Both the position numbers and the translations under genes were made by a program. From positions 1 through 64,000 of the forward strand of contig CAKNJR010000001.1 in the NCBI GenBank assembly GCA_930986425.1: a stretch of 64,000 bases of DNA, in the 5' to 3' direction. The stretch comes from an uncultured Clostridium sp. Its GTDB lineage: Bacteria > Bacillota > Clostridia > TANB77 > CAG-508. Shown here piece after piece: positions 56,184-64,000 of this stretch. Under the pieces are notes generated by a model, which was given only the letters and a program-made list of their open reading frames with translations, made no database searches and was not told the DNA's origin. Each line of letters begins with the position of its first letter. Position 1 is the stretch's first letter.

Positions 56184-56957
56184 CTATCTATTTAATCTTG
56201 TTTTAGACTTTGTTTTCTTTGACTTATTTGATTTACTTTTTGTTTTGCTTCTCTCTTTTGATTTAGAATTATCTAACTTTTCAGCCTCAATCTTTAATTC
56301 TGCAAGTTCTTTCTTTACAGAAGGCTTATTTGCTCCTTTAGAAACCCCTTCTTGCATCTTTGAAGTCTTTGAGGAAGGCTTTGACAGAGGGCTTTTTTCT
56401 GTCTTTGCCACATTGAAATTTTCTTGAGTATTTTGCTCTTTTTGTATAGGTTTATCTGCAAGTACTTCTGCTAATTGTTCCTCTTTAGATTTTTCTTGTA
56501 TTCCTAGTTCTTTTCTCATTGTTTCTTTATCTTCAATTGATTTGCTAGTTACTGTTTCTAATTTTGCAGTATCTACTGTTGTTAATTTGAATTTTTCTAC
56601 TATTCTATTTATTCTTGCAGCATCTTCATCTTTAACAAGAATATCTACCATTTCATCTTCCTGTTTACTATTCTTATCTTTTAATGCACAATATGTAATA
56701 CCATAATTTTTAGCTTCTCTTGCAAAAGTCTTTAAATCTTCTTTACTTACTGTAAATATTTTTAATGGTTTTCCTGCTTGTAGCATTCTAGTTAATCTCA
56801 TTTTTCCTCTTGTTTGATTTTTATTCTTGTCTTTCATTATCGTATAAAGCATTGCTGCAATATTTTTTGCTCCGCTTCCTGTTAATTTTGCTATTACTTC
56901 AAATCCTTCTAAACTTAATCTTACAACTTGTTCTGATGCATCTCCATTAACACTCAT
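56184..56957 (-). CDS. PcfB-like DUF3801 protein
   Basis: This 257-residue protein begins with the DUF3801 domain (VVRLSLEGFEVIAKLTGSGAKNIAAML), typical of PcfB, a relaxosome accessory protein that contacts the coupling protein in Enterococcus pCF10. A Ser/Lys-rich unstructured tail follows. AAGGAG precedes the ATG; the relaxase gene ends three bases upstream. Confidence 0.9.
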   Translation of the reverse strand: MSVNGDASEQVVRLSLEGFEVIAKLTGSGAKNIAAMLYTIMKDKNKNQTRGKMRLTRMLQAGKPLKIFTVSKEDLKTFAREAKNYGITYCALKDKNSKQEDEMVDILVKDEDAARINRIVEKFKLTTVDTAKLETVTSKSIEDKETMRKELGIQEKSKEEQLAEVLADKPIQKEQNTQENFNVAKTEKSPLSKPSSKTSKMQEGVSKGANKPSVKKELAELKIEAEKLDNSKSKERSKTKSKSNKSKKTKSKTRLNR

Positions 56958-56960
56958 AAA

Positions 56961-58352
56961 TTATTGCTCCTTTCCATTTTTTATTTTTTCTTTTTTCTTT
57001 TCCTTTGTTTCTTTTTCAAGTTCTTCTTGCTTATCTAATTCTTCTAGATTATGTTCTATCTTTGGTACTCTAGTTTTAATATCTTCACACATTTCCACCT
57101 TCTTTCTTAAACTAATTATTTTATCATTTATAGATGAAATATCTTCTGCAATTTTATGCATTTCCATTTCATCTTTTGATAACTTTCTTTTTGCCCAGAG
57201 TCTTTCTCTTTTGCTTAATAATTCATTTATTTTATAATTAGTTTCATCTTTATAATTTAATAAATCCTCTAAAGTTTTTATTTTATTTTGATACAAAAAT
57301 TTTGCTTCATTAGATAATTCTTCCATTCTTGAAACATCTGCTCTAATACTTGCAGGTAGTTTTTGTTGAGGTACATTATTTGGAAAAACTTTTAATAAAT
57401 AGCAATAATGATAATATAAAGCAATAAATCCTTTTGCTTTGGCTCTTTTATGCCTTTTTGCAAAAGGATATTGTACTTTTCTATAATTATAAACATTTTC
57501 TATAAATGGTACTCTGACTGCTTGTTCTTCTAATATTCTTCTTTTTATATTATCTATTGAATAGTTTTCTCCATATCTTCTTTCAATTCTTATATTCCTC
57601 TTATAAGGTTCTTTTCTAATACTTATTTTATTTGCTCTAAAGGTTATTTCATAATCTAGTTTTTTCATTAAAAATAAAAAATCATCATAAGAGTATGCTT
57701 GTCTAATTGCTAAATCTAAATCTCTCTTTGCATTACATGTATAGCTATCATTATATAGAGATTTTTTATAATAATTACTAAAATTTATTTTGCTTTTCTT
57801 GCACATTTTTTCTTCTAAAACACTTAAACCATATTCATTGCATATCTCATCTGAAGTATGTCTTAATCTACTTGTATTTACTCTATTACTATAATATTTT
57901 TTTCCATCTACATAAGATACAGAGTTTAATACAAAATGATTATGTATATGATTAGTATTAAGATGAGTAGTAACTATAACTTGAAATCTATCTCCCCACA
58001 TTTCATTAGCAAGTTGTACTCCAATTCGATGTGCAAGTTCTGGTGTAACTTCACCTTCTTTGAAAGATTGATATGCATGGAATGCTAATATTTTATCTTC
58101 TTTATTATAATATTTTTTTGTATCTACCATTTCTTCATAAGCTGAATCTGGCTCACAATTTATTCCTGTAACAAAAAATTCTTTTTCTGTTTTATTTGAA
58201 TTTCTTGCATATTCAATGACATTTCTTAAATCATCTACTATAATTTCATATTTATTATTAAATTCAATTGATTTAGTTTTACTTTTATCTTTTGCATAGT
58301 CTATAACATGATCCATTCTCTTTACTACTTTCCATAGTTTAGTCGTTGCCAA
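56961..58352 (-). CDS. MOBP-type relaxase
   Basis: This 463-residue protein nicks oriT and pilots the transferred strand. It starts at TTG behind AGGAGGTGG. The metal-binding motif is HLNTNHIHNHFVLN near residue 140, and a catalytic Tyr candidate is Tyr19 (HVIDYAKDKS). A Lys/Glu-rich coil forms the C-terminus. It lies with MobC and PcfB in the order usual for Tn1549-like elements. Confidence 0.92.
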   Translation of the reverse strand: MATTKLWKVVKRMDHVIDYAKDKSKTKSIEFNNKYEIIVDDLRNVIEYARNSNKTEKEFFVTGINCEPDSAYEEMVDTKKYYNKEDKILAFHAYQSFKEGEVTPELAHRIGVQLANEMWGDRFQVIVTTHLNTNHIHNHFVLNSVSYVDGKKYYSNRVNTSRLRHTSDEICNEYGLSVLEEKMCKKSKINFSNYYKKSLYNDSYTCNAKRDLDLAIRQAYSYDDFLFLMKKLDYEITFRANKISIRKEPYKRNIRIERRYGENYSIDNIKRRILEEQAVRVPFIENVYNYRKVQYPFAKRHKRAKAKGFIALYYHYCYLLKVFPNNVPQQKLPASIRADVSRMEELSNEAKFLYQNKIKTLEDLLNYKDETNYKINELLSKRERLWAKRKLSKDEMEMHKIAEDISSINDKIISLRKKVEMCEDIKTRVPKIEHNLEELDKQEELEKETKEKKKEKIKNGKEQ

Positions 58353-58363
58353 GTTACCACCTC

Positions 58364-58675
58364 CTATAAAAATTTCTGCTTAACTTCTCTAGCAAACCTA
58401 TGCCATTCATCTGTTACTTCCTTATAATAATCTTTATCTATTTTGTTAATACTATTTGCTTTATGAGCTATTTGATTAAGATTAACACCTATTTTAGATA
58501 GTTGTTTCATTACTTCATAAAACTCTATTCCTGGTTTTTCTTTTATTTCTTTTTCCATTAATAATTTTCTGAAATATTCTCCATAAGATAGATTAGCTTT
58601 TTGGCAATCTGAAATCAATTTTTCATTCTCTATTTCATTTAACATGATATCTTTTCTTATATTTCTTTTTCTCAT
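58364..58675 (-). CDS. MobC-like relaxosome protein
   Basis: This 103-residue protein resembles MobC proteins: an N-terminal basic segment (RKRNIRKDIMLNEIE) and LSKIGVNLNQIAHKANS, the typical MobC motif. It binds near oriT and helps the relaxase. It starts 11 bp before the relaxase gene. Confidence 0.88.
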   Translation of the reverse strand: MRKRNIRKDIMLNEIENEKLISDCQKANLSYGEYFRKLLMEKEIKEKPGIEFYEVMKQLSKIGVNLNQIAHKANSINKIDKDYYKEVTDEWHRFAREVKQKFL

Positions 58676-58812
58676 ATCTCTCCCTCCTGGTTTTTTAAAT
58701 TTTAAATGGGGATTGGGGCTAGCCCCATTGAATAGAATTTTGAATACGGTAAAATCCGTGTGAACAAATTCATTGCTTGCTAGGACAAGAAATCTAATCT
58801 TTGCATATAAAA
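58676..58812. other. Candidate origin of transfer (oriT)
   Basis: This 137-bp gene-free segment upstream of mobC holds a perfect 14-bp palindrome TGGGGCTAGCCCCA (58714-58727), unusually GC-rich for this DNA, and a smaller ACGG/CCGT dyad. Position and structure are what an oriT with relaxosome sites would show. The nick site is not defined. Confidence 0.55.
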
Positions 58813-59805
58813 CTACACTTGTATATATTCCTTATTTCGTACTTTATTTGTTTTATATTGTTCTATTTCTTGTCTTTTCTTTAACCCTAACTTGTAACAT
58901 AAATAATCATTTATGTCTTTTCCATAAGGTGCAGGAATATCATATATATTGTACCTATTTAAAGCTATTATAAGTGCTTTTGTTGCATTTCTTCCTGCTC
59001 TATCATTATCAAAATGAAGTACAATATTTTCAATATAAGTATTTCTTTCTAAAAAGTTTTTTACTGCTATTGGTACTTTACTTTGTTCTATATTATCCCC
59101 TGGTTGATATACACCTGCAAGTGCTAATAGGTTTTGATTTTGATAATCATAGCCTTTTAGTTTTAATAATGTTGCATAAGATAATAAATCTATGCTGCTT
59201 TCAAAAATATGTAATGTATTATTCTTTATTTTACTTAACAGTCTAAAAGAAAACTCTTTTGAACTACCTTTTGCATCTCGCATTATTCTTTTTTCATTTG
59301 TACTCCTACACCCTGCATATTTAATATTATGCTCATAGTCATAACCTACAAAAACAACATTATTTGTTTTATTTTCCTGATATATTAGTTTTTTATTTAT
59401 GCAATCTAAAATAATATCTTCATCAATTCCTCTATTTTTTAAATAGTCTATAACCTCTTTATTGGTACTTGCTTTTTCTGGAATAGTTATCTTTCTAGGT
59501 ACATTATTTATTTCTGTTTTGTGTACTTTATAGGTACTAATATCTTTATTTAATACATTTTTAACTGCTTCTTGTAGTGTCATCTTTTCAACTTTCATTA
59601 GATAATCTACTGCTGTTTTTCCTGCCTCATTAGTAGAAAATCTATGCCATAATCCATTACTTATAATGACACTATCGTGAGATTTTAAGGAATAAGTACT
59701 AGCACCTTTTTTTACAAGTTCTGATGGATTATTATTCATAAAATAAGTTAGCAAATCTATTTGTTTTGCTTGTTTTACAATTTCTTTTGGTATAAACTCT
59801 GACAT
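58813..59805 (-). CDS. DUF3991/Toprim primase-like protein
   Basis: This 330-residue protein has an N-terminal DUF3991-type region (SLKSHDSVIISNGLWHRFS) and a Toprim domain with FESSIDLLSYATLL (catalytic Glu region) and HFDNDRAGRNA (DxDxxG). It probably primes complementary-strand synthesis after transfer. It is transcribed toward oriT. Confidence 0.88.
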   Translation of the reverse strand: MSEFIPKEIVKQAKQIDLLTYFMNNNPSELVKKGASTYSLKSHDSVIISNGLWHRFSTNEAGKTAVDYLMKVEKMTLQEAVKNVLNKDISTYKVHKTEINNVPRKITIPEKASTNKEVIDYLKNRGIDEDIILDCINKKLIYQENKTNNVVFVGYDYEHNIKYAGCRSTNEKRIMRDAKGSSKEFSFRLLSKIKNNTLHIFESSIDLLSYATLLKLKGYDYQNQNLLALAGVYQPGDNIEQSKVPIAVKNFLERNTYIENIVLHFDNDRAGRNATKALIIALNRYNIYDIPAPYGKDINDYLCYKLGLKKRQEIEQYKTNKVRNKEYIQV

Positions 59806-59835
59806 TAACTACACCTCCTTCTTGCATTTTTTGCA

Positions 59836-59870
59836 TAAAAATAAGGTACTAGATTTTTTTCTAATACCTT
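59836..59870 (-). terminator. Terminator of the regulator remnant
   Basis: AAGGTA(c)TAG and CTA(a)TACCTT pair across a run of T/A; minus-strand 3' side is ATTTTT. It overlaps the stop of the frameshifted XRE gene. Confidence 0.6.
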
Positions 59871-60063
59871 TCTATATAATACAAATCATTGATATTAACT
59901 TTTAATGCTTTTGCAATTTTAATAGCAAATATTAAACTAGGCATTTTGTAATTACTTTCTATATCATTTAGATGTGTGGTAGATATTCCTGTCTTATATG
60001 ATAATTGTTTTAGAGTAAGTTTTTTTCTTTTCTAATGCCTTTTATAGTAAATTTAATTACCAT
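59861..60063 (-). pseudogene. XRE-family regulator with a homopolymer frameshift
   Basis: From an ATG at 60063 the frame reads MVIKFTIKGIRKEK and then, after a run of seven A (60020-60026 on the plus strand, as T), shifts by one base. One extra A would restore a complete 67-residue XRE regulator (KLTLKQLSYKTGISTTHLNDIES, FAIKIAKALKVNINDLYYIERY). The ATG overlaps the stop of the upstream gene, so it was the operon's second gene. The shift may be real decay, slippage-based phase variation or an assembly error. Confidence 0.75.
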
Positions 60064-60682
60064 TATAAAAACTTATTGCCTCTTTTATTCCTAATTTAAA
60101 ACACAAATCTTTTTCCATATCTCCCATTTCTACATCTATTCTTCTGAGTTCAATAAGTGCTTTTAATTCTTCTTTATTAAGTTCTATAAATTCTAAATCT
60201 TCAAATACTTCAGTTGCATAAGGGTACTTTTCACTAATTTTTCTGTACCTATCTTGCAATTCTTTATACTCTGGTGTATCAAAGGAATATTTTCTTTTTT
60301 GTTCTTCTAACCACTCTGAAAAATTATTATTGTTATAATTTAGAAATGAGTCATCATCTTTTTTTATGGATTTTATAGGTGTAATTTCATGTGCTAATTT
60401 ATTACCTTCTACAATACCTAACTTAAAATAAATAAGTGTCCAACAATCAGTTTCTTCACTTGCTTTTAATTCATAATTTCTAAATAACTTTAATACTTTT
60501 TTTAGTTCATTTTCATCTGTTATAATAGCTTTTAAATGATTTACAAATCCTTCAGATAAATCAGTTATCTCTAATTCTAATTTTTTTACTTGCTCATCTT
60601 CATTATATAAATTTTGTTCAAATTCTTCTTTTCTAAAAGTATATAACTGATCTAAAACAGGTTTATTAAATATTTCTTTCAT
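60053..60682 (-). CDS. Hypothetical protein with internal duplication (209 aa)
   Basis: An AAAGGAGGAAAG site precedes the ATG. Two segments resemble each other, FRNYELKASEETDCWTLIYFKLGI and IELRRIDVEMGDMEKDLCFKLGI, so the protein seems to contain two copies of a ~100-residue unit. No known family is recognised. It overlaps the start of the XRE remnant. Confidence 0.6.
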   Translation of the reverse strand: MKEIFNKPVLDQLYTFRKEEFEQNLYNEDEQVKKLELEITDLSEGFVNHLKAIITDENELKKVLKLFRNYELKASEETDCWTLIYFKLGIVEGNKLAHEITPIKSIKKDDDSFLNYNNNNFSEWLEEQKRKYSFDTPEYKELQDRYRKISEKYPYATEVFEDLEFIELNKEELKALIELRRIDVEMGDMEKDLCFKLGIKEAISFYNGN

Positions 60683-60765
60683 TTCAACTTTCCTCCTTTT
60701 GTTGGGAGTATAACACTATATTTTACTTTATAGAAATGTGCAAAATATTTATTTATACATTTGAC

Positions 60766-60800
60766 ACAAAAAAAGAGTAATATCGTCATAATATTACCCT
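60766..60800 (-). terminator. Terminator after the VapD-like gene
   Basis: GTAATAT and ATATTAC pair with a seven-base loop and run into seven T on the minus strand. It closes the VapD-like pair. Confidence 0.78.
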
Positions 60801-60806
60801 TGAATT

Positions 60807-61139
60807 TTATAATTCTATATCATCTAAATTTGATAAATCATCTTCAATATATGGTTTATTTATTGTGTCTAATAGCGAGTGTTGTTTTCCTATGTTGGTT
60901 ACATCTATTTCTTTTACACAAAATCTTAACCACTTTAAAGTTAAAGTCATATTTGTAATAATAGCTGTAATTCTTAAATCATCTAAACTATTTTTAGAAA
61001 CATAACCAGATCCTTGCCTATGTTCAAATCCATTTTTCTTTAAGAATTTTTTTACTTCTGCATACGCTGTTGGAGCTTTTTTTCCTGTATATTCTTCATA
61101 TTTTTTTGTGTCAATATCAAAATTTATTGCTTTTCTCAT
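60807..61139 (-). CDS. VapD-like endoribonuclease toxin
   Basis: This 110-residue protein matches VapD, a Cas2-like RNase: AINFDIDTKKYEEYTG at the N-terminus (catalytic-region Asp), the conserved GFEHRQGSGYVSK, and the C-terminal VTNIGKQHSLLD. VapD proteins act as toxins or aid phage and intracellular survival. AAGAGGTAATAT precedes the ATG. The gene just upstream could be the antitoxin. Confidence 0.85.
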   Translation of the reverse strand: MRKAINFDIDTKKYEEYTGKKAPTAYAEVKKFLKKNGFEHRQGSGYVSKNSLDDLRITAIITNMTLTLKWLRFCVKEIDVTNIGKQHSLLDTINKPYIEDDLSNLDDIEL

Positions 61140-61149
61140 ATATTACCTC

Positions 61150-61464
61150 TTAACCATTTACTGCTTTTACTTCGTAATATGCCTCTAAACAATCTCCTTT
61201 TTTTTCTCCTTGCCCATCTCCTTCATCTACATACCAATACCATTCTTTAATTACTTTCAAAAACCAACTTGTATATGGAAATCTCGCAGTAGATCCAAAA
61301 GCATTCCAGTCATCATCAGTTCCTTCAAATATTCCCTTTGCAATTTCTTTTATCGTCTTACTTTTATAACTGTTAAAGTGTTTTCTAATTGCATTTAGAC
61401 ATTGTTCTTCTTCATAGCCTGCTTTTTTCAATTTTTCTTTATCAAATATAAATTCCATTTTCAT
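61150..61464 (-). CDS. Possible antitoxin of the VapD-like pair (104 aa)
   Basis: This small Trp/Tyr-rich protein (FPYTSWFLKVIKEWYWYVDEG) with an N-terminal EEEQCLNAIRKHF helix lies ten bases upstream of the VapD-like gene, the usual antitoxin position. It has no recognised domain. The antitoxin role is inferred from position only. Confidence 0.6.
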   Translation of the reverse strand: MKMEFIFDKEKLKKAGYEEEQCLNAIRKHFNSYKSKTIKEIAKGIFEGTDDDWNAFGSTARFPYTSWFLKVIKEWYWYVDEGDGQGEKKGDCLEAYYEVKAVNG

Positions 61465-61606
61465 AGATTTTATCTTCCTTTCACAATATACTATTATTAT
61501 ACCATTAAAGAGGTTAAAATACTACTATTATTAAAAATAAAATTCTATTTTTATTAATTATATAATTGTTTGTACCAATATTTAATTATAAGTTTATAAA
61601 ATAATT

Positions 61607-63187
61607 CTATTTTTTTATTATTATCTTGTCTTCATCAATTCCTAGATAAACACATATTGCTATTGCATTCCACACATAAGGTCTTGATTTCCCATTAAGC
61701 CAATTTCTAATTGTATTTTCGCTAACATCAATATTATCAGAAAGTTCTGCTATGCTTATTTTATTTGTTTGTATATATTTTTTTAAGTATGTATAATTAA
61801 AATCTTCCGAATTTTTGAAAGCCAGCCATCCTAATGACCACTTGTTTCCTTTTTCATTAAAATATTTTCCTACTTTTTCAGCAATTTTTCTTTCCAACTC
61901 TTTTTTACTTGATTTTACCTTTAAATTTTTTTCTGATGTTCTTACAATTTCATCATTTTCAAAAATATTAACTTTATATAAATTAAAGATAAGTCCTTGT
62001 TTAAGTTCTTTATTCCATTCTGTCTGTAGCATATAAATATCTCTACCATTAGCTTCATAATATAATTGGTATTTTATTTTATCAATATTTGGAATAAAGG
62101 TTTTAATTTCTAATATTTTGTCTTTCGTTGATAAATCACACTTTGCTAAAACATTATCTTTTTTATTAACAACTAATTCTTGTGATAGAATCTGTTCATT
62201 ACCAAATATATCTTCTCTTATATATTTTATTAAAGGTTTTATCTTTTCTTTTATTATTTCAGTTACTTTATTAATTTCATCAACTCTTTTTTTATCTTCT
62301 TTATTTAATGCTGTTATTGTTCCATCTTTGTTAAATAGAATAGGTATTTCATGAACTATTGATGGTAATCTTCCTAGTTTCTTTAATTTTTTCTTGTTTT
62401 CTAATTGAAATAAGTATGTTTCATTATTCATGTCTTTTACATTTAATAAAGTGTTTATCAAATGTTCTATTGTAATTCCACTTATATTAGTTTCAAATTT
62501 TTTTATTTCTGAAGAATTCATTCGTATTTTTTTTATTTGATTAATTTCTGCATGTATTTTTGGAAAATCTTTTATGCAATACTTAAAATTCGTATATGTT
62601 GTTAAGTAACTTACAGGAATGATATATTCATTATTAAATTCAAACACTTCATTATTTATAATTATCAATTTATTTCCATTCATACTCTTAAAAAGATTCC
62701 ATTCTAAAATACAATCATTTAATCCACTATGTACTTCTTGTATATTGTCAATTCCATAAATCTTACATAAATTATCTTTAGTAATATTCCCTTCTGAAAA
62801 TCTACTAGAGATAATATCATGTTTAAAATTATAAAATTTAAGTTTATCAAATCCTTTCAGTTTTTTTCTTTTTAAATAGTTTTTGATAAATTTTTCGTCA
62901 ATATTTCCATATACTAATATTGTCCTCTTTTCTAATTCAAAACTACTAATAACTTCATCTAATTCATTTTGGGTTAATGGGCTTTTGTCTTTTAACATAT
63001 CTTTTGTGATTCCATTAATATATGTTGTTTCTACTTCATCTGATAATTCAAGTGGTAAAAACCTATCATATATTTTGCCATCGTCTGGCTTATATATTGA
63101 AATTGATAAAAGATCATCTTTAATAGATGACAATCCATTAGTTTCAACATCTAGTACAACATACTTTTTCTCTAATTTTTTTTCCAT
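61607..63187 (-). CDS. DEDDh exonuclease fused to RecB-like nuclease and HTH
   Basis: This ~526-residue protein starts at an ATG at 63187 with AAAGGTG six bases upstream. The N-terminus is a DnaQ-type exonuclease (YVVLDVETNGL, and EVHSGLNDCILEW with the HxxxxD pair). A middle region with KCDLSTKDKILEIKTF then QLYYEANGRDIYML resembles a PD-(D/E)XK RecB-like core. The C-terminus is an XRE-like helix-turn-helix (AELSDNIDVSENTIRNWLNGKS). The nuclease-plus-regulator fusion is unusual. Confidence 0.7.
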   Translation of the reverse strand: MEKKLEKKYVVLDVETNGLSSIKDDLLSISIYKPDDGKIYDRFLPLELSDEVETTYINGITKDMLKDKSPLTQNELDEVISSFELEKRTILVYGNIDEKFIKNYLKRKKLKGFDKLKFYNFKHDIISSRFSEGNITKDNLCKIYGIDNIQEVHSGLNDCILEWNLFKSMNGNKLIIINNEVFEFNNEYIIPVSYLTTYTNFKYCIKDFPKIHAEINQIKKIRMNSSEIKKFETNISGITIEHLINTLLNVKDMNNETYLFQLENKKKLKKLGRLPSIVHEIPILFNKDGTITALNKEDKKRVDEINKVTEIIKEKIKPLIKYIREDIFGNEQILSQELVVNKKDNVLAKCDLSTKDKILEIKTFIPNIDKIKYQLYYEANGRDIYMLQTEWNKELKQGLIFNLYKVNIFENDEIVRTSEKNLKVKSSKKELERKIAEKVGKYFNEKGNKWSLGWLAFKNSEDFNYTYLKKYIQTNKISIAELSDNIDVSENTIRNWLNGKSRPYVWNAIAICVYLGIDEDKIIIKK

Positions 63188-63206
63188 TAACTTCACCTTT
63201 ACTAAA

Positions 63207-63497
63207 TTATTTTAATGTTTCGTATATTTTAAGTAGCCTCAAAATCAAGTAGTTCATCTGTTCTGTATCATTTCCTTTAGCAAGTTCATTTTTTCTTTTT
63301 CTGTCTAAAGCATTTAATATGACTCCTAGATTATATCTATCAGCTTTCATTTTATTTTTTAATTTTCCTATGGCTTCATTAGCAACATCCGTGTACTTAT
63401 TCTCTTGTATTAATTCTGTTCTTAATTCATTTAACGCATATAAAATTATTCTTTGTTCTTCATCGGATAATTCAATTTTTACTTTCTTCTTAAACAT
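63207..63497 (-). CDS. Small helical ICE protein (96 aa)
   Basis: I chose the ATG at 63497 (MFKKKVKIEL), nine bases after GGAG; an upstream ATG at 63512 has poor spacing. It contains LSDEEQRIILYALNELRTE and a second helical half. It is related to the 70-residue protein at 55958-56170. Function unknown. Confidence 0.65.
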   Translation of the reverse strand: MFKKKVKIELSDEEQRIILYALNELRTELIQENKYTDVANEAIGKLKNKMKADRYNLGVILNALDRKRKNELAKGNDTEQMNYLILRLLKIYETLK

Positions 63498-63557
63498 TAT
63501 AATTTTCTCCATACCTATTTTTATATTTCAAGAAAATTATACCATAAGAACTTTAAA

Positions 63558-64000
63558 TTAACAACGCTCTGGAGATTTTTTATTAGTCTGTCTTTCTTCT
63601 TTTTCTTCTTGCTCATCTCCTAACATTTCGTGATCATTATCATTTATTTTTAATTCTGCATTTATTTTGTCTAGTTTTTGTAATTTTTCTTTTAATTCCT
63701 GCTCTTTAGGAAATTCTTTTTGTATTTCTTGTTTTGCATTTTCTAGTTGAAACATTGTATTATCTAGTTTTTCCCTTTCTGTTGGTATATCTTTAGCTAT
63801 ATTTTCTAAACAATTATTTATTCTAGTTATATTACCATTTATATCAGTTCCTAAATCTATCAAATAACTAAACTTATTTTTTAGTTTAAGCTTAATATTT
63901 TTTGAAAAAGAATCAAAACTAACAGTCATATTAAAGCCTCTATATTCTCCAATATCTTTTTCTTCCATACTTTTTAAATTTTGTACACACTCTAATAATT
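63558..64000 (-). CDS. C-terminus of the giant ICE helicase/methylase (5' end beyond the window)
   Basis: The frame is open to the right edge, with no start needed inside. The ending includes GEYRGFNMTVSFDSFSKNIK, DLGTDINGNITRINNCLENI and a coil with FPKEQELKEKLQKLDKINAEL. This is the usual C-terminus of the ~2500-3000-residue SNF2-type helicase/DNA methylase of Tn1549-like elements. About 147 codons are visible. Confidence 0.85.
   Translation of the reverse strand, partial: LLECVQNLKSMEEKDIGEYRGFNMTVSFDSFSKNIKLKLKNKFSYLIDLGTDINGNITRINNCLENIAKDIPTEREKLDNTMFQLENAKQEIQKEFPKEQELKEKLQKLDKINAELKINDNDHEMLGDEQEEKEERQTNKKSPERC

Noticed and set aside
12680..64000. Insertion sequences or transposase genes
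   Set aside because: No DDE transposase, IS200/IS605 or terminal inverted-repeat pair was seen; the only recombinases are the two serine enzymes.

Overview
The window is AT-rich, low-GC Firmicutes DNA, most likely from an uncultured gut-type Clostridia. Supporting signs are strong AGGAGG-type ribosome binding sites, ATA/TTA-rich codon use, sortases, DUF11 surface proteins and Tn1549/Tn916-type conjugation genes. Nearly every gene lies on the minus strand. No rRNA, tRNA, CRISPR array or insertion sequence was seen.

Layout. (1) 1-12.7 kb looks like host chromosome. It holds a very large DUF11-repeat surface protein that runs off the left edge, a dedicated sortase, a second membrane-anchored surface protein, a condensation-fold acyltransferase / membrane protein / alpha-beta hydrolase cluster, and a few lipoprotein- or membrane-like and enzyme genes. 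(2) 12.7-13.2 kb is a gene-poor junction with a degraded coding remnant. (3) From about 13.2 kb to the right edge the DNA is one integrative and conjugative element (ICE). Its left end carries two overlapping large serine recombinases, small accessory genes, a highly structured non-coding RNA, and Tn916 orf7/orf8-like regulators behind a multi-layer leader with a leader peptide, two terminators and a hairpin that hides the ribosome binding site. A YolD / Y-family polymerase pair follows, under a promoter flanked by two SOS-like boxes.

(4) 21.8-35.1 kb is a complete six-gene type I BREX phage-defence operon (brxA-brxB-brxC-pglX-pglZ-brxL), followed by two tiny genes for predicted barrel-like proteins. 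(5) 35.2-46.8 kb is an accessory island, probably also defensive. It encodes a PD-(D/E)XK nuclease, a zinc-ribbon membrane protein, a truncated DnaA-like ATPase overlapping a stand-alone DnaB-like helicase core, a DUF4116 protein, a GIY-YIG nuclease, a WYL regulator, a uracil-glycosylase-like protein, a DnaD-domain protein, a DnaJ C-terminal domain protein and a Cas4-like/DnaQ-like double nuclease. This cluster is the best candidate for an undescribed system.

(6) 46.8-64 kb is the transfer and maintenance module: CHAP hydrolase, sortase B, VirB4, PrgI, VirB6-like, MT-A70 methylase, Maff2 pilin-like protein, VirD4, PcfB (DUF3801), relaxase, MobC, a candidate oriT, a DUF3991/Toprim primase-like protein, a frameshifted XRE regulator, a VapD-like toxin pair, a DEDDh-nuclease fusion, and the C-terminus of the giant ICE helicase/methylase cut by the right edge. 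The right end of the ICE lies outside the window.

The relaxase, coupling protein and type IV secretion genes would move the element. The serine recombinases would integrate and excise it, and the BREX operon and accessory island are the cargo that would pay for its upkeep. All functional assignments rest on motif recognition by eye; no database search was run.
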